A DNA stretch of 64,000 nucleotides from an uncultured Desulfatitalea sp. (GCA_937868765.1 CALMNL010000011.1:203723-267722); one strand, 5' to 3'; positions 27,789-37,317 are shown, counted from the stretch's first letter. The notes: a model not told the origin generated them from the letters alone. Numbers and translations: made by a program.

Positions 27789-28600
27789 ACCCCTGCTTCT
27801 CCTTTTTCGTGAACAGGTTGATCCTGAAGAACCATCTTATCGTCCGCGTCCATCCATACGGGAAACGCTTCCCGATATCTTTCCAGCAAGCCTCCGTCAA
27901 GCGTAACGGTGAAAATCCGTTCATCTCCGATCGGTTCGAAAAGGTGTTCCCCCGTGGGGGCGATCACCGCCGAATGGCCGTCGTGGGCCAGCCCCTTGCC
28001 GTCCAGGCCCACCCGGTTGACGCCGATTACATAGGCCTGGTTTTCAATGGCGCGCGCCCGCAGCAGCGTCTGCCAATGAAGCGCGCGCCGGGCCGGCCAG
28101 TTGGCCACGAAGAGTGCCAGGTCGTAGGCCTGCCCCAGGTTTCGTGTCCAGACCGGAAAGCGCAAATCATAGCAGATAAAGGGTCGGATGCGCCAGCCGT
28201 GGAAATGCCAGGTGATGCGGCGGCTGCCGGCGGTGTAGGCTTTATCTTCGCCGGCATAGCGAAACAGATGCCTTTTGTCATAGTGCGCGAGAGCCCCGTC
28301 CGGCAGGGCCCAGATCAGACGGTTGTAGTAACGGCCGTTCTCCGCGATCATCAGGCTGCCGGTCACCACGGCGTCCTTGGCCGCCGCCATGCGCCGCAAC
28401 CAGGCCACGGCCTTACCGCTCATGGGTTCGGCCAGACGATGGGGGTTCATGCTGAACCCCGTGGAGAACATCTCGGGCAGCACAATCAGGTCGGTGGACT
28501 GGTCGATCTTTGCGAGCTTGGCGGTCAGTGCGTCCAGATTGGCGTCGACATCCTCCCAGTCCAGCGCGGTTTGTACAAGTGTGACGGTCAGATCTTGCAT
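27785..28600 (-). CDS. Nitrilase-family omega-amidase (YafV-like)
   Basis: 271-residue C-N hydrolase with the Glu-Lys-Cys triad: E in VLPEMFSTGF (near residue 43), K in HYDKRHLF (near 109) and C in ICYDLRFP (near 143). The YDKRHLF and CYDLRFPVW signatures match YafV/Nit2-type omega-amidases, which deamidate 2-oxoglutaramate or 2-oxosuccinamate. Its start lies inside the end of the aminotransferase gene (13-base overlap), and its stop overlaps the CBS gene. The pairing with a glutamine/methionine transaminase is the classical transaminase-omega-amidase route of methionine salvage. Confidence 0.92.
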   Translation of the reverse strand: MQDLTVTLVQTALDWEDVDANLDALTAKLAKIDQSTDLIVLPEMFSTGFSMNPHRLAEPMSGKAVAWLRRMAAAKDAVVTGSLMIAENGRYYNRLIWALPDGALAHYDKRHLFRYAGEDKAYTAGSRRITWHFHGWRIRPFICYDLRFPVWTRNLGQAYDLALFVANWPARRALHWQTLLRARAIENQAYVIGVNRVGLDGKGLAHDGHSAVIAPTGEHLFEPIGDERIFTVTLDGGLLERYREAFPVWMDADDKMVLQDQPVHEKGEAGV

Positions 28601-29730
28601 AAGCGCTCCGCGGCCTGGATCAGGGTCTGGTCCTGCTTGGCAAAACAGAAGCGCAGCACCCGGTGATCCCGGCGGTCATGGTAGAAGACCGACGGCGGTA
28701 TGGCGGCCACGCCATATTGGGTGGTCAAGCGTCGGGCATAGGCCTCGTCCGGAGTGTCGGTGATTTCCCCGTAATCCATCATCTGAAAGTAAGTGCCGGC
28801 ACAGGGCAGGGGCTTGAAACGAGAGCTTTCCATCAATTTCAGAAACAGATCGCGCTTGCGCTGGTAGAAAACGGCCAGCTCCCGGTAGTGATCGGTGTGC
28901 GCCATGTAATCGGCCAGCGCCATCTGGATGGGGGTGTTGGAGGTAAAGGTCAGGAACTGGTGGATCTTGCGGAACTCCAGACTCAAATCCGGGGGCGCGA
29001 CGCAATACCCGATCTTCCAGCCGGTGGCGTGGTAGGTTTTGCCGAAGGAGCTGACCACGAAGCTCTTACGGGCGAGTTCCGGATAGCGCAGCATGCTCTG
29101 ATGCTCCCGGCCGTCGAAGAGAATGTGTTCGTATACCTCGTCGCTGAGGATGAACAGATCGCGACCGGATACGATCTGGCGCAAGGCGGCCAGATCGGCG
29201 GCCTCCAGGACCGTGCCGGTGGGGTTGTGGGGTGAGTTGAGGATGATCAGACGCGTGCGCGGGGTCAGGGCGTCGCCCAGGCGATCCCAGTCCATGGCGT
29301 ATCCGGGAAAGCGCAGGGGAATGAATACCGGGATGCCGCCATTGAGCTGGATGGCCGGTACGTAGGAATCATAGGCCGGCTCCACCACGATCACCTCGTC
29401 GCCCGGCCGCACCACGGCGCTCACGGCAGCGTAGAGCGCCTCGGTGGCGCCGGAGGTGACGGTGATGTCGCTTTCCGGGTCGATCTTGGCGCCGTAGAGC
29501 CTCTCTGCTTTTTCGGCGATGCGTTGGCGCAGCAGCGGCACGCCCTGCATGGGGGCATACTGGTTGAACCCCTGGCGCATGTAGCGGCTCACGCCCTCGA
29601 TCAGCTCGGCGGGCGCTTCGAAATCCGGGAACCCTTGGGAGAGGTTGATGGCCCCGTGATCCACGGCCAGCTTGGACATGACGGTGAAAATCGTGATGCC
29701 CACATCGGGTAGTTTTGAAACGAGAGACAT
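28588..29730 (-). CDS. Class I/II PLP aminotransferase, methionine/glutamine type (YbdL-like)
   Basis: 380 residues. Fold-type I aminotransferase with INLSQGFPDF, the NSPHNPTG motif, the DEVYEHILFDG segment and the PLP-Lys in SSFGKTYHATGWKIGY. These match YbdL/kynurenine-glutamine transaminase K-like enzymes that transaminate methionine or its keto acid KMTB using glutamine. ATG 29730 is preferred, with AAAGGCGG upstream; an in-frame start 14 codons earlier lacks a ribosome site. It is first in a tightly overlapping operon with an omega-amidase, which would pull the reaction forward by hydrolysing the 2-oxoglutaramate formed. Confidence 0.92.
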   Translation of the reverse strand: MSLVSKLPDVGITIFTVMSKLAVDHGAINLSQGFPDFEAPAELIEGVSRYMRQGFNQYAPMQGVPLLRQRIAEKAERLYGAKIDPESDITVTSGATEALYAAVSAVVRPGDEVIVVEPAYDSYVPAIQLNGGIPVFIPLRFPGYAMDWDRLGDALTPRTRLIILNSPHNPTGTVLEAADLAALRQIVSGRDLFILSDEVYEHILFDGREHQSMLRYPELARKSFVVSSFGKTYHATGWKIGYCVAPPDLSLEFRKIHQFLTFTSNTPIQMALADYMAHTDHYRELAVFYQRKRDLFLKLMESSRFKPLPCAGTYFQMMDYGEITDTPDEAYARRLTTQYGVAAIPPSVFYHDRRDHRVLRFCFAKQDQTLIQAAERLCKI

Positions 29731-29768
29731 GCAAATCCGCCTTTTAAGATGATTGCGACGCCACCGGC

Positions 29769-30773
29769 TCATCCGTTGCCGGATAAGCCTCCTTCCGTGC
29801 CATAATTATCTGCCATCTTTTTCACCTCTTCCGCCACCGCTGCCCGCAATGCTTCCGGCGCCAGCACCGTCGCCCCGGCGCCCCACTTCAAGGTCCAGTA
29901 CTTGATCTCTTCCAGGCCCGCCACCTGTGCGCTGAAAATCAGGCCGCCGTCGCTCTGGTGCTCCAGAATCTGGGTGGGGTGCCACACCCTCTCTTCGATG
30001 TAGCCGGCGACGGCCGGCGCAAAATGGATGCGCACCTGAACCGTCTCGCCCTGGAAGACGCCGAAGCTGGCCTGCATGAAGGCGTTGGCGTCGAAGCCTG
30101 CGGGCGGTTCGAAGCGCGAATCCAGGATCTCCAGTCGTTCGATGCGGTCCACCGCGAAGATGCGGATGTCGCCGCGCAGCTCGCAAAAACCGATTACATA
30201 GAAGGTTTCATCATAGAACCAGACCTTGTACGGCGCCACCCTTCGGCGGGTGAGGGCACTGCGGTGCATGCTGAAATAGTCGATTTCGATATGACGCTGC
30301 TCCTGGGTGGCCTGGTTGACCAGGTCCAGGATTTCCTGGAAGCGCCGGTAAGGCTTGTGGGCTTTGACGCCCACCTCCAGGCTCTGCGAGAGCTTGTCCA
30401 GGTAGGCCGCATATTCGGGGGGCAGGGTGGCCCTGACCTTGTCGAACAGAGACGACAGGGAATCGAAGATGGCCGTGCCCTGAAGCACCTTGAGCATGTT
30501 GCGGCTGAAGTAGAGCGCCATCAGTTCGGTGAGGCTCAGGGGCAGGGGCATGGTCCGGCGGCCGGTGCCCAGAACGCTCCAGAAGGTCCTGGCGCCCGCC
30601 TGTTCGGTGAAAAGTGGGAAGCCGGCCATCTGCAGGGCTTCCAGATCACGGTAGACGGTGCGTGAATGGCATTCCAGCTCAGCCGCCAGTTCGCCCGCCG
30701 ACTTGCCACGTGGGGAGGCCATCAGGCTGTGGATGATTTTCCATTGGCGACTGAGTTGATCGCCCCGTGCCAT
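29769..30773 (-). CDS. HTH/WYL-domain transcriptional regulator
   Basis: 334 residues: N-terminal winged helix (about 8-60; GKSAGELAAELECHSRTVYRDLEAL), a middle WYL domain (IEIDYFSMHRSALTRRRVAPY..FYVIGFCELRGDIRIFAVDRI, about 140-215) and a C-terminal WCX-like extension. WYL proteins sense nucleotide or nucleic-acid ligands and control stress or defence genes. ATG 30773 has AAGGGG 6 bases upstream. It lies 19 bases downstream of the methyltransferase gene on the same strand, so the two are probably co-transcribed. No defence genes are seen nearby. Confidence 0.9.
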   Translation of the reverse strand: MARGDQLSRQWKIIHSLMASPRGKSAGELAAELECHSRTVYRDLEALQMAGFPLFTEQAGARTFWSVLGTGRRTMPLPLSLTELMALYFSRNMLKVLQGTAIFDSLSSLFDKVRATLPPEYAAYLDKLSQSLEVGVKAHKPYRRFQEILDLVNQATQEQRHIEIDYFSMHRSALTRRRVAPYKVWFYDETFYVIGFCELRGDIRIFAVDRIERLEILDSRFEPPAGFDANAFMQASFGVFQGETVQVRIHFAPAVAGYIEERVWHPTQILEHQSDGGLIFSAQVAGLEEIKYWTLKWGAGATVLAPEALRAAVAEEVKKMADNYGTEGGLSGNG

Positions 30774-30792
30774 GAAACCCCTTGAAACCTCT

Positions 30793-31464
30793 TTATGTTT
30801 GGGAGGCCTGTTTGGGACGCATCTCGAAGAGCAGGATGGTCCGCGTTTCATTCTCGGCCCGCAGACGGGTCTTGCGCACGCGCACGTCGAAGATGGGGGC
30901 CATGCGTTCCCAGAAGCGCACCCCTGAGGCCCGCACCCCTTCGGCCAGCACGATCTTTCCCTGGGGCCGCAGGTATTTATGGAAGACGCCGGCCAGCATA
31001 TCGATGATCTGGTCGCTGTAGACGATCTCCGAGCCGATGATCAGGTCGAACCGGCCTTCCAGTTCGCAGCGGCCCCAATCCAGCGGGCAGATAACGGCGC
31101 CGGGGCAGTTGTTGAGCAGGGCATTGGCCTCCAGGAACGCCAGAGCATGGGGATCGTGCTCGGTGATGGTCACACGGTGGCCGAATGCCGCGGCGGTAAT
31201 ACCGGCCACCCCCAATCCGGCGCCCAACTCCAGGATCTGCAAGGGGGGATCGGTGGGCAGCCGGGCCATGTAGTCCGCCAGCACCGCGGATGCTTCCCAG
31301 ATCTTGGCCCACAACGGAAATGCCTTGAGAGGGTCTTCGGCATCGATAAAATGGTCGATTTCTAAGGGTTTGATGAATTGCAGCCGCCGACCGTGGATGG
31401 TGAAGGGAACGGTTTCGGTGGCATAGCGGCCGCAAATATCCGGCGAGGCGGCGATTGCGTTCAT
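30793..31464 (-). CDS. SAM-dependent methyltransferase (METTL21/Nnt1-like)
   Basis: 223 residues, seven-strand Rossmann methyltransferase with motif I LELGAGLGVAGITAA, acidic loop ITEHDPHAL, and motif IV region FDLIIGSEIVYSD. The WAKIWEAS segment preceding motif I and the SEIVY motif fit the PF10294 protein-lysine/N-terminal methyltransferase group rather than small-molecule enzymes, but the substrate is unknown. ATG 31464 has AGGGAG 8 bases upstream; the frame is open further upstream without a better start. It is the first gene of a unit with the WYL regulator. Confidence 0.82.
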   Translation of the reverse strand: MNAIAASPDICGRYATETVPFTIHGRRLQFIKPLEIDHFIDAEDPLKAFPLWAKIWEASAVLADYMARLPTDPPLQILELGAGLGVAGITAAAFGHRVTITEHDPHALAFLEANALLNNCPGAVICPLDWGRCELEGRFDLIIGSEIVYSDQIIDMLAGVFHKYLRPQGKIVLAEGVRASGVRFWERMAPIFDVRVRKTRLRAENETRTILLFEMRPKQASQT

Positions 31465-31691
31465 ATGATTCTCCCTGCTGGGGCGCCAGCGATCATGTCC
31501 ATGCGCCTTGAACTGGCGATTTATAGCCGCTGCCCGAGGGTTTGTCAAAAAGAGACGCCGTCTGACGGCAAGGTTTGCCGGGGGAGTTGACATCCCCGCC
31601 GGTGGAGTAGCAATATGACTGGAGCATTCAGCCTCTGGAAAGAACGCGATTCCCCGTATCGGGAACGGACACCAATCGTCGGAGTTACCTG

Positions 31692-32495
31692 ATGGCTACC
31701 GTCGGCTTTCTCTCGAAGGCAGAGTTCAACGCCCGAGCCTTGCTGCTGGGCGAGCGCATCGATCTGCGCGCCCTGGAGACCACCGAACGACTGGCGACCA
31801 ATCCTCTGACCCTGGCCGTGCAGGGCGGTGGCATGGCGGTTCTGTTTCGGTATGGGGTGGTGGTGCTCTTCGATGTGGCCCCCCTGGAAGAGGCGGCCTT
31901 TCTCGCCCACCTGGGAACTTACGTGCTCAATGCCTTCCCCAAGCCGGAGACCGAGGTCCTCAAGCTGCGCATCGACGCCGAATTGCGGGACACCCTGCAG
32001 GGCGATACGGTTTTCATCGAGACTCCGGCCACCGAACGGTTGCAGGTCATCGCCGACATCCTGGCCAAGAGCGTGATGCTGTCGTTGTACGAGTCCAGGA
32101 TCTCCCAGAACTTCGACCGCGTCGAACCGCTCTCCGTGTCCCTGGCCCAGGCCGGACGATCGGGGCGTCCGGCCCGGGAACTGCTGCAGCACATCGGCAA
32201 CGCCCTGCTCAGCGAACACATGATGGTGGGCCGGGTGGAGGTGAGCGAAAAGCCGGAAATCCTCTGGGAATTCCCCGATCTGGAAAAACTCTACCTGCGC
32301 CTGGAATCGGAGTTCGAACTGCGCGAGCGCCACCTGGCCCTGGAGCGCAAGCTCAATCTGATCTCCCGAACCGCCGAGACCCTGCTCAAGCTGCTGCAAA
32401 ACAACCGCTCGCTGCGGGTGGAGTGGTATATCGTGATTCTCATCGTGGCGGAGATCCTGCTGACCCTTTACGAGATGTTCATGCGCGCGCAATAG
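31692..32495 (+). CDS. RMD1/YagE (DUF155) family membrane protein
   Basis: 267 residues. The central part (LFRYGVVVLFDV, ETVFIETP-like GDTVFIETPATERLQVIADILAKSVMLS) and the helical region with ENPEILWE-like EKPEILWEFPDLEKLYLRLESEFELRER match the DUF155/RMD1 family. A single TM helix closes the protein (VEWYIVILIVAEILLTLYEMF), typical of the family, whose eukaryotic members sit in the mitochondrial inner membrane and bind cytoskeleton or mitoribosomes. The bacterial role is not established. GGAG lies 8 bases before the ATG. It is monocistronic. Confidence 0.85.
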   Translation: MATVGFLSKAEFNARALLLGERIDLRALETTERLATNPLTLAVQGGGMAVLFRYGVVVLFDVAPLEEAAFLAHLGTYVLNAFPKPETEVLKLRIDAELRDTLQGDTVFIETPATERLQVIADILAKSVMLSLYESRISQNFDRVEPLSVSLAQAGRSGRPARELLQHIGNALLSEHMMVGRVEVSEKPEILWEFPDLEKLYLRLESEFELRERHLALERKLNLISRTAETLLKLLQNNRSLRVEWYIVILIVAEILLTLYEMFMRAQ

Positions 32496-32503
32496 GGCAG
32501 CCG

Positions 32504-33628
32504 TCAGGGGTGCGGCGCCACGGTCTGCAGGTAGCTTAGAAAGTATGGGTCGGCCACTGATTCCTGATAGGCGGTCAGGGCTTCGGGGGATGAGTTGACC
32601 CTCAGGTTGCTGTAAGTTTCATCAGGGTTGGCCCAGCGTTCATGCCAGAAGACCACGGCCTTCAATCGTGGATAGTTGGTCTTGAAGCCTTTGAAGGCGT
32701 CGCGGATGAATTCCGCCTTGTTTCCCGAATTCGGGAATTCGCCCACCCCCCACTCGGCCACGATCACCGGCTTGGCCGGGTCCAGGAGGCAGAGTCGCCG
32801 ATACGGTTCGTCCATCACTTGCGCGAAGCGTGTCCAGGGGTTTGCCCCAAAAAGCTTGCCATAGGCGCTGAATCCCAACCAGTCCACATAATCCGGGCCC
32901 GGATAGTACTGGTTCATCTGGTTCCAGGGGTCATTCGGGAAGGAGTAGTTGTTGGCATGGAAGACCCACTGGATCTGCCGGGCGCCGCGCGCCCGCACGC
33001 GATCGACGACATAGCGATAGGCGCGTTTGTACAGTTCCGGCCCCGTCGGTTCTGGGGGCTGTGGGTCGCCAGGCTGCACTTTGGCGTTGTAAAAGCAGCC
33101 GGACCAGGGAAACCAGTTGCCGTTCATTTCCAGGCCCCAGGAAACCAGCAGCGGCCGGTCGAACGCCTTGGCGCCATCGGCCCACATGTCGATATAATCG
33201 TCCCAGCGGCCGTCCAGGATGTTTTCCAGCCGGGCCTCGTCCGGGCCCCGTTCTTCCATATAGGGGCTTGTCCAAGGGGACCAGAAGATCAGGGGCAGGG
33301 CCTTGTGGCGCGTGATGAGCGCCACATTGCGCGCCGGGAAGCTCTTTTCTCCCCAGAAAGAGGCGGAGGCGATAATGGCCTGGTGTTTGCCGACCATGGT
33401 TTCGAACTGATCGATGCCCTCCAGGGTGACGTGATCCTCTTTATCGCCGAACTCGATGTAGGCGCCGGTATAGATGCCCCTGGAAGGCAGTTCCAGCCTG
33501 GCCCCCCGGGCCGCTTCCGCCGGTATCGGGCGCTTCCCGGCCGTCGGTTCGCCGCAGGCGGTCAACCCTGCCAGGAGGCATAATCCCAGCAGGCATGCGT
33601 GCCGAATTGTCTTCAGGAGACGTGTCAT
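32504..33628 (-). CDS. Lipoprotein glycoside hydrolase, GH26-like
   Basis: 374 residues with a lipoprotein signal peptide (lipobox LTAC at about residues 19-22). The barrel carries two probable catalytic acids in GH26-type contexts: E in LLVSWGLEMNGNWFPW (acid/base) and E in PVIVAEWGVGE (nucleophile). Related enzymes cut beta-1,4-mannans or other beta-glycans. ATG 33628 overlaps the stop of the synthase-fusion gene by 4 bases, with GGAGG upstream. Anchored in the envelope and coupled to a polysaccharide synthase/deacetylase, it is likely to trim or release the polymer made by its neighbour. The substrate is not predictable. Confidence 0.87.
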   Translation of the reverse strand: MTRLLKTIRHACLLGLCLLAGLTACGEPTAGKRPIPAEAARGARLELPSRGIYTGAYIEFGDKEDHVTLEGIDQFETMVGKHQAIIASASFWGEKSFPARNVALITRHKALPLIFWSPWTSPYMEERGPDEARLENILDGRWDDYIDMWADGAKAFDRPLLVSWGLEMNGNWFPWSGCFYNAKVQPGDPQPPEPTGPELYKRAYRYVVDRVRARGARQIQWVFHANNYSFPNDPWNQMNQYYPGPDYVDWLGFSAYGKLFGANPWTRFAQVMDEPYRRLCLLDPAKPVIVAEWGVGEFPNSGNKAEFIRDAFKGFKTNYPRLKAVVFWHERWANPDETYSNLRVNSSPEALTAYQESVADPYFLSYLQTVAPHP

Positions 33629-36600
33629 GACCGATGGCCTCCGGACATGGGCACCGAGGCGGTGCGCTCCAGTTTGCCCCACCCCACCATGGCGCCCTTT
33701 ATGGCCCTGGATATCGATTTCCAGACCACCCAGCCCAATAAGGGACGGTAGAGCAGCCGCATGGGCAGGCTGATCCAGGCGCGCCGCAGGGGCTCGCCCT
33801 CCAGGCCGCAGGCCAACAAGGCCAGCCCCAGGTCCATCAGCAGAAAGATCACCAGGAAGGTCCATACGGTACCGCCAATGCCGAATAGCAATGATACTAT
33901 CAGCATTAAGTCCACTATCGGCACGATGGCGACCAGCAGAATCTGGAAAAACCAGACACCCGGCAGGCTGAAAAGGGCCAGGGCCCCATAGCGCGGCTGG
34001 AACAGCAGATCCCGGTGTTTCCACAGGCATTGGAGGGTTCCAAAGGCCCAGCGGAAACGCTGACGCAGCAGGGTGGGGATCGACTCGGGCGCCTCGGTCC
34101 AGGCCCGGGCCTGCGGCTCGTAGGTCACGCGCCAGCCGAGGCGGTGGAAGCTCAGGGTCAGGTCCGTGTCCTCGGCCAGCGTGTCGCCGCTGATGCCGCC
34201 GGCCGCCTCGACGGCATCGCGCCGCCAGGCGCTCACGGCCCCGGGCACCACCGTGATGCAGTTGAGCTGGTGATAGGCCCGGCGCTCCAGGTTGAAACCG
34301 CAGATATACTCCAGCTCCTGGCAGCGGGCGATGAAGGTACGCAGATTGCCGACCTTGACATGCCCTGATACGGCCGCCACGCGGTCGTCCTGGAAATGGG
34401 CCACCAGCCGCTCGATGGTGTCGGGGGCGAAATGGGTGTCGGCATCCAGCGTAACGACGAGGTTGTGTCGCACTGCCGTCATGCCCTGTTGCAGGGCCGC
34501 CGCCTTGCCCTGGTTGGGCTGGCGGATGAGCCGCAGACGCGGATCGCCGTCGGCCAGGGCCTCCACCTGGGCTGCCGTGTCGTCCCGGGAGCCGTCATCC
34601 ACCACTACCACCTCAATGGGCCCGGCATAGTCGGTGGCCAGCACCGTGGACAAGGTGCGGCCGATCACCTTGGCTTCATTGTAGGCAGGTATCAGTACGC
34701 TCACCGGCGGATGAAACGCGGTTTCGGCCGACGCGTCGATTCCGCGCGGCCGGCGTCGGTGTCCGGCGGCCAGGGCCGCCACCACCATCGTGCGCAGAAC
34801 CACCATCAGGGTGGCCACGATCATGAAGGCCCATACCAGCTCCTCCGTCACATGCAGCAGATTGAACGCGCTGTCGGTCACCACGCGCATCATTTGCTGC
34901 CCCTGGGGCCCGGAAACCGGCATGAGCTGCTCCGATGGCAGGTGGAGCAGGTCGCGCAACGGCACGATCCGGTCGCCGCGTTCATAGAGCCAATCGAGGA
35001 TCAAGGGCAAGGCCTGCACCGTCTGGCGCCGATCGCCGCCGGCGTCGTGCATCAGGATGATGTTCCCCTCTGCTCGGCCGGTCTGGACGTTCCTGAGGAT
35101 GGCGTTCACGCCCGGCCGCTTGTGGTCCTGGGTGTCGATGGTGTTGGTGACGGTCAAATAGCCCAAATCCTCGGCGATCTTAATGGGTAGAATGTCCTCC
35201 GGAAGGGTCATGTGATTGTCCGCGCGGTAGGGCGGCCGAAACAGTACCGTGGCGTGGCCGGTGAGTTTTTCAATGAGCCGCTGGGTCGCGTTCAACTCCA
35301 GGCGGACGCGTTCGTCGGAGGCCTCCGACAGGTCGGTGTGGGTGTAGGTATGGACGCCCAATTCGTGTCCCTCGGCGTAAATGCGCCGCACGAGTTCGGG
35401 GTGCTCTTCCATTTTGCTGCCCACCATGAAGAAAGCGGCCTTGACGCCCCCGGCCTTCAAAATATCCAGGATGCGGGGGGTCCAGCGGGGATCGGGCCCG
35501 TCGTCGAACGAGAGCGCCACCGCATCTTCCGGCCCTTGACCCTGGTGCCAGACGGTGAGGTAAGCGGGAAACCGTTCATACTGCATGGCCACCAGGCCGT
35601 TGGCCAGCTTCGTCACCTGTCGGCGACCCTCGGCCCGATCATCCGCGACGGTGAGGAACTCGCCCCGGCCGATATGGGTGGCGACATCCTCGCTGGGGAT
35701 CGCCGACAATGCACCCAGATCGGAAGCCGCCAGCTCTTTTTTTTGTACCAGGCGCCAGGCGGCCCATACGCCAGGGTCCTCGCTCCCCAACGGGGATAGG
35801 GCCAGGCCGCCCACCGCTTTGCGCAGCGCGGCGCGCGCCTGGTTCAGAAAAGTACCGGCATCCAGGAACCATACTTGATGCTCCCGGCCTGCTTCCTCGT
35901 ACTCGAAGTGCGGATTCTGGGCCTCGGATTCATAATCAAAACCCGGCAGGCCCGAACGGCCGGCCCGGCTCATGGCATCGGCAAACCCGATGACTTCGGC
36001 CCGTGTTTCGCCCTGGGCCCAATCGTAGCCATAGGCACCCACGGCCACCACCCATTGGGACGGCTGGCCATAAGCGGTTACGGTGTCCAGCCAGCCCTGG
36101 AACCATGTTTGGGAGGCCAGGGGGCCGGGGGCGTCATCTTCGCCATTCTCATCGTGCAGCAAGGCGATGAACCGGTCCACCCAGGGGGATAGCTTTTCTA
36201 ATTCGTACAGCTTGATCTCCAGGCCCATGGGAATACACAGCCACAGTTGCAGACCTTCGGCGTGCAGGGCTTGGGCCGTGTCCTGAAGCAGGGCCGTGAC
36301 TTTGGCGGCATAGGTGGGATCCACCTCACCCCATTCGATGGCCACGCCGCCGGCCTCGCTCTCCTGGAGTTGTCCGATGAGGGCGTGAATAAAGCGCATT
36401 CTGCGCTCCGGCGGACCATTGGCCAGAGATTCCACGGCCTCGGGCTGCCATACATCGCCCGTCAGGTTGCGCAACAGGGGCAACAAAGTCACGCCATGCT
36501 TGGCGGCGAGTTTCTGGATAGCCGGGTCCGGATCGGCTTGCAGACTGCCTTGACCATCCATCAGGCTGAACCATTCGGGGCAGACATGGGTGAACTGGTC

Positions 36601-36957
36601 GGCATGGCGTTCGAAGGATCGAAGGCTATTGGGGTCCCAGCTCGCCGTGAAGGCCAGACGGATGGGGGCATCATCCCGGGCGCCGGCGCTCCGGGACGGT
36701 TGCGGCATGGGACGTGCGAAACGTATCCAGAGCTGTTTGGTCGCCGACGGCGTTAATATAGTCTGTCTCTCCAGTGCCTTGAGACGCGCCTGGAACGCGG
36801 GCGGTGTCAGGCGGGGCATGACGAGCAGGGCGCGCACAAATAGAATGGCGCCGACGAACAGCACGATAATCAGCAGGAGCAGCATCTGGCGCATTTTAGG
36901 CCAGCGCTTGCCGACGGGGTCCAGGAAGACGAAACGGTTCTTATTGCCTTGGTTCAT
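33625..36957 (-). CDS. Tri-domain GH18-like / CE4 deacetylase / GT2 synthase fusion
   Basis: 1110 residues. TM1 at about 26-46; GH18-like barrel about 95-435; NodB/CE4 deacetylase about 475-675 with SFDDGP (483-488), HTYTH (536-540), RPPYR (574-578) and LMHD (635-638); TM at about 708-732; GT2 domain about 750-985 with VVDDGS (786-790), DAD (838-840), EDTD (929-932) and QRFRW (966-970); C-terminal TM helices. GT2 of this kind polymerises beta-linked N-acetylhexosamine (PgaC/chitin-synthase clade). The GH18 catalytic stretch reads GVAIEWGEV (204-212), so the expected D-x-E is altered. The GH26-like lipoprotein gene overlaps its stop. The likely product is a deacetylated amino-sugar exopolysaccharide. 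Confidence 0.9.
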   Translation of the reverse strand: MNQGNKNRFVFLDPVGKRWPKMRQMLLLLIIVLFVGAILFVRALLVMPRLTPPAFQARLKALERQTILTPSATKQLWIRFARPMPQPSRSAGARDDAPIRLAFTASWDPNSLRSFERHADQFTHVCPEWFSLMDGQGSLQADPDPAIQKLAAKHGVTLLPLLRNLTGDVWQPEAVESLANGPPERRMRFIHALIGQLQESEAGGVAIEWGEVDPTYAAKVTALLQDTAQALHAEGLQLWLCIPMGLEIKLYELEKLSPWVDRFIALLHDENGEDDAPGPLASQTWFQGWLDTVTAYGQPSQWVVAVGAYGYDWAQGETRAEVIGFADAMSRAGRSGLPGFDYESEAQNPHFEYEEAGREHQVWFLDAGTFLNQARAALRKAVGGLALSPLGSEDPGVWAAWRLVQKKELAASDLGALSAIPSEDVATHIGRGEFLTVADDRAEGRRQVTKLANGLVAMQYERFPAYLTVWHQGQGPEDAVALSFDDGPDPRWTPRILDILKAGGVKAAFFMVGSKMEEHPELVRRIYAEGHELGVHTYTHTDLSEASDERVRLELNATQRLIEKLTGHATVLFRPPYRADNHMTLPEDILPIKIAEDLGYLTVTNTIDTQDHKRPGVNAILRNVQTGRAEGNIILMHDAGGDRRQTVQALPLILDWLYERGDRIVPLRDLLHLPSEQLMPVSGPQGQQMMRVVTDSAFNLLHVTEELVWAFMIVATLMVVLRTMVVAALAAGHRRRPRGIDASAETAFHPPVSVLIPAYNEAKVIGRTLSTVLATDYAGPIEVVVVDDGSRDDTAAQVEALADGDPRLRLIRQPNQGKAAALQQGMTAVRHNLVVTLDADTHFAPDTIERLVAHFQDDRVAAVSGHVKVGNLRTFIARCQELEYICGFNLERRAYHQLNCITVVPGAVSAWRRDAVEAAGGISGDTLAEDTDLTLSFHRLGWRVTYEPQARAWTEAPESIPTLLRQRFRWAFGTLQCLWKHRDLLFQPRYGALALFSLPGVWFFQILLVAIVPIVDLMLIVSLLFGIGGTVWTFLVIFLLMDLGLALLACGLEGEPLRRAWISLPMRLLYRPLLGWVVWKSISRAIKGAMVGWGKLERTASVPMSGGHRS

Positions 36958-37137
36958 ACGGCCTGCGGTGCTCCAATGGATACCATAAATATGAACCCAT
37001 CCTGAAAATACTACCCCCTTTTTTTTAAAACAGACATATTTCTTTTTTGAAAGGTGTGACCGGATCTGTCACACCCGCCTGTTATGGTGCCTCCCAGGAT
37101 CGGATGTTTTCAACCACATGACATTCAGGAGGAGACC

Positions 37138-37317
37138 ATGACCCGCTATCACGAAAATCGAGACGGCCAGGAATTTTTCGAGTACCACGGCAATACCGCC
37201 ATCGAACGGATCCGCCGGTACCGGGGGCGGGTGCGGCGGGAGTGGCTTTTTTTCGATTCGGCGGAAGAAGCCGAAGGCTTCTTCAACGAGCATTGCGCCA
37301 GCGTAGAGGTGGCCTGA
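37138..37317 (+). CDS. Small hypothetical protein (59 aa)
   Basis: 59 residues, hydrophilic with many Arg, Glu and aromatic residues (FFEYHGNTAIERIRRYRGRVRR would be the core; no Cys, no TM). CAGGAGGAG lies 4 bases before ATG 37138, a strong signal that it is translated. The stop TGA shares one base with the ATG of the next small gene (TGATG). No family is recognised. It is divergent from the polysaccharide fusion gene. Confidence 0.68.
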   Translation: MTRYHENRDGQEFFEYHGNTAIERIRRYRGRVRREWLFFDSAEEAEGFFNEHCASVEVA

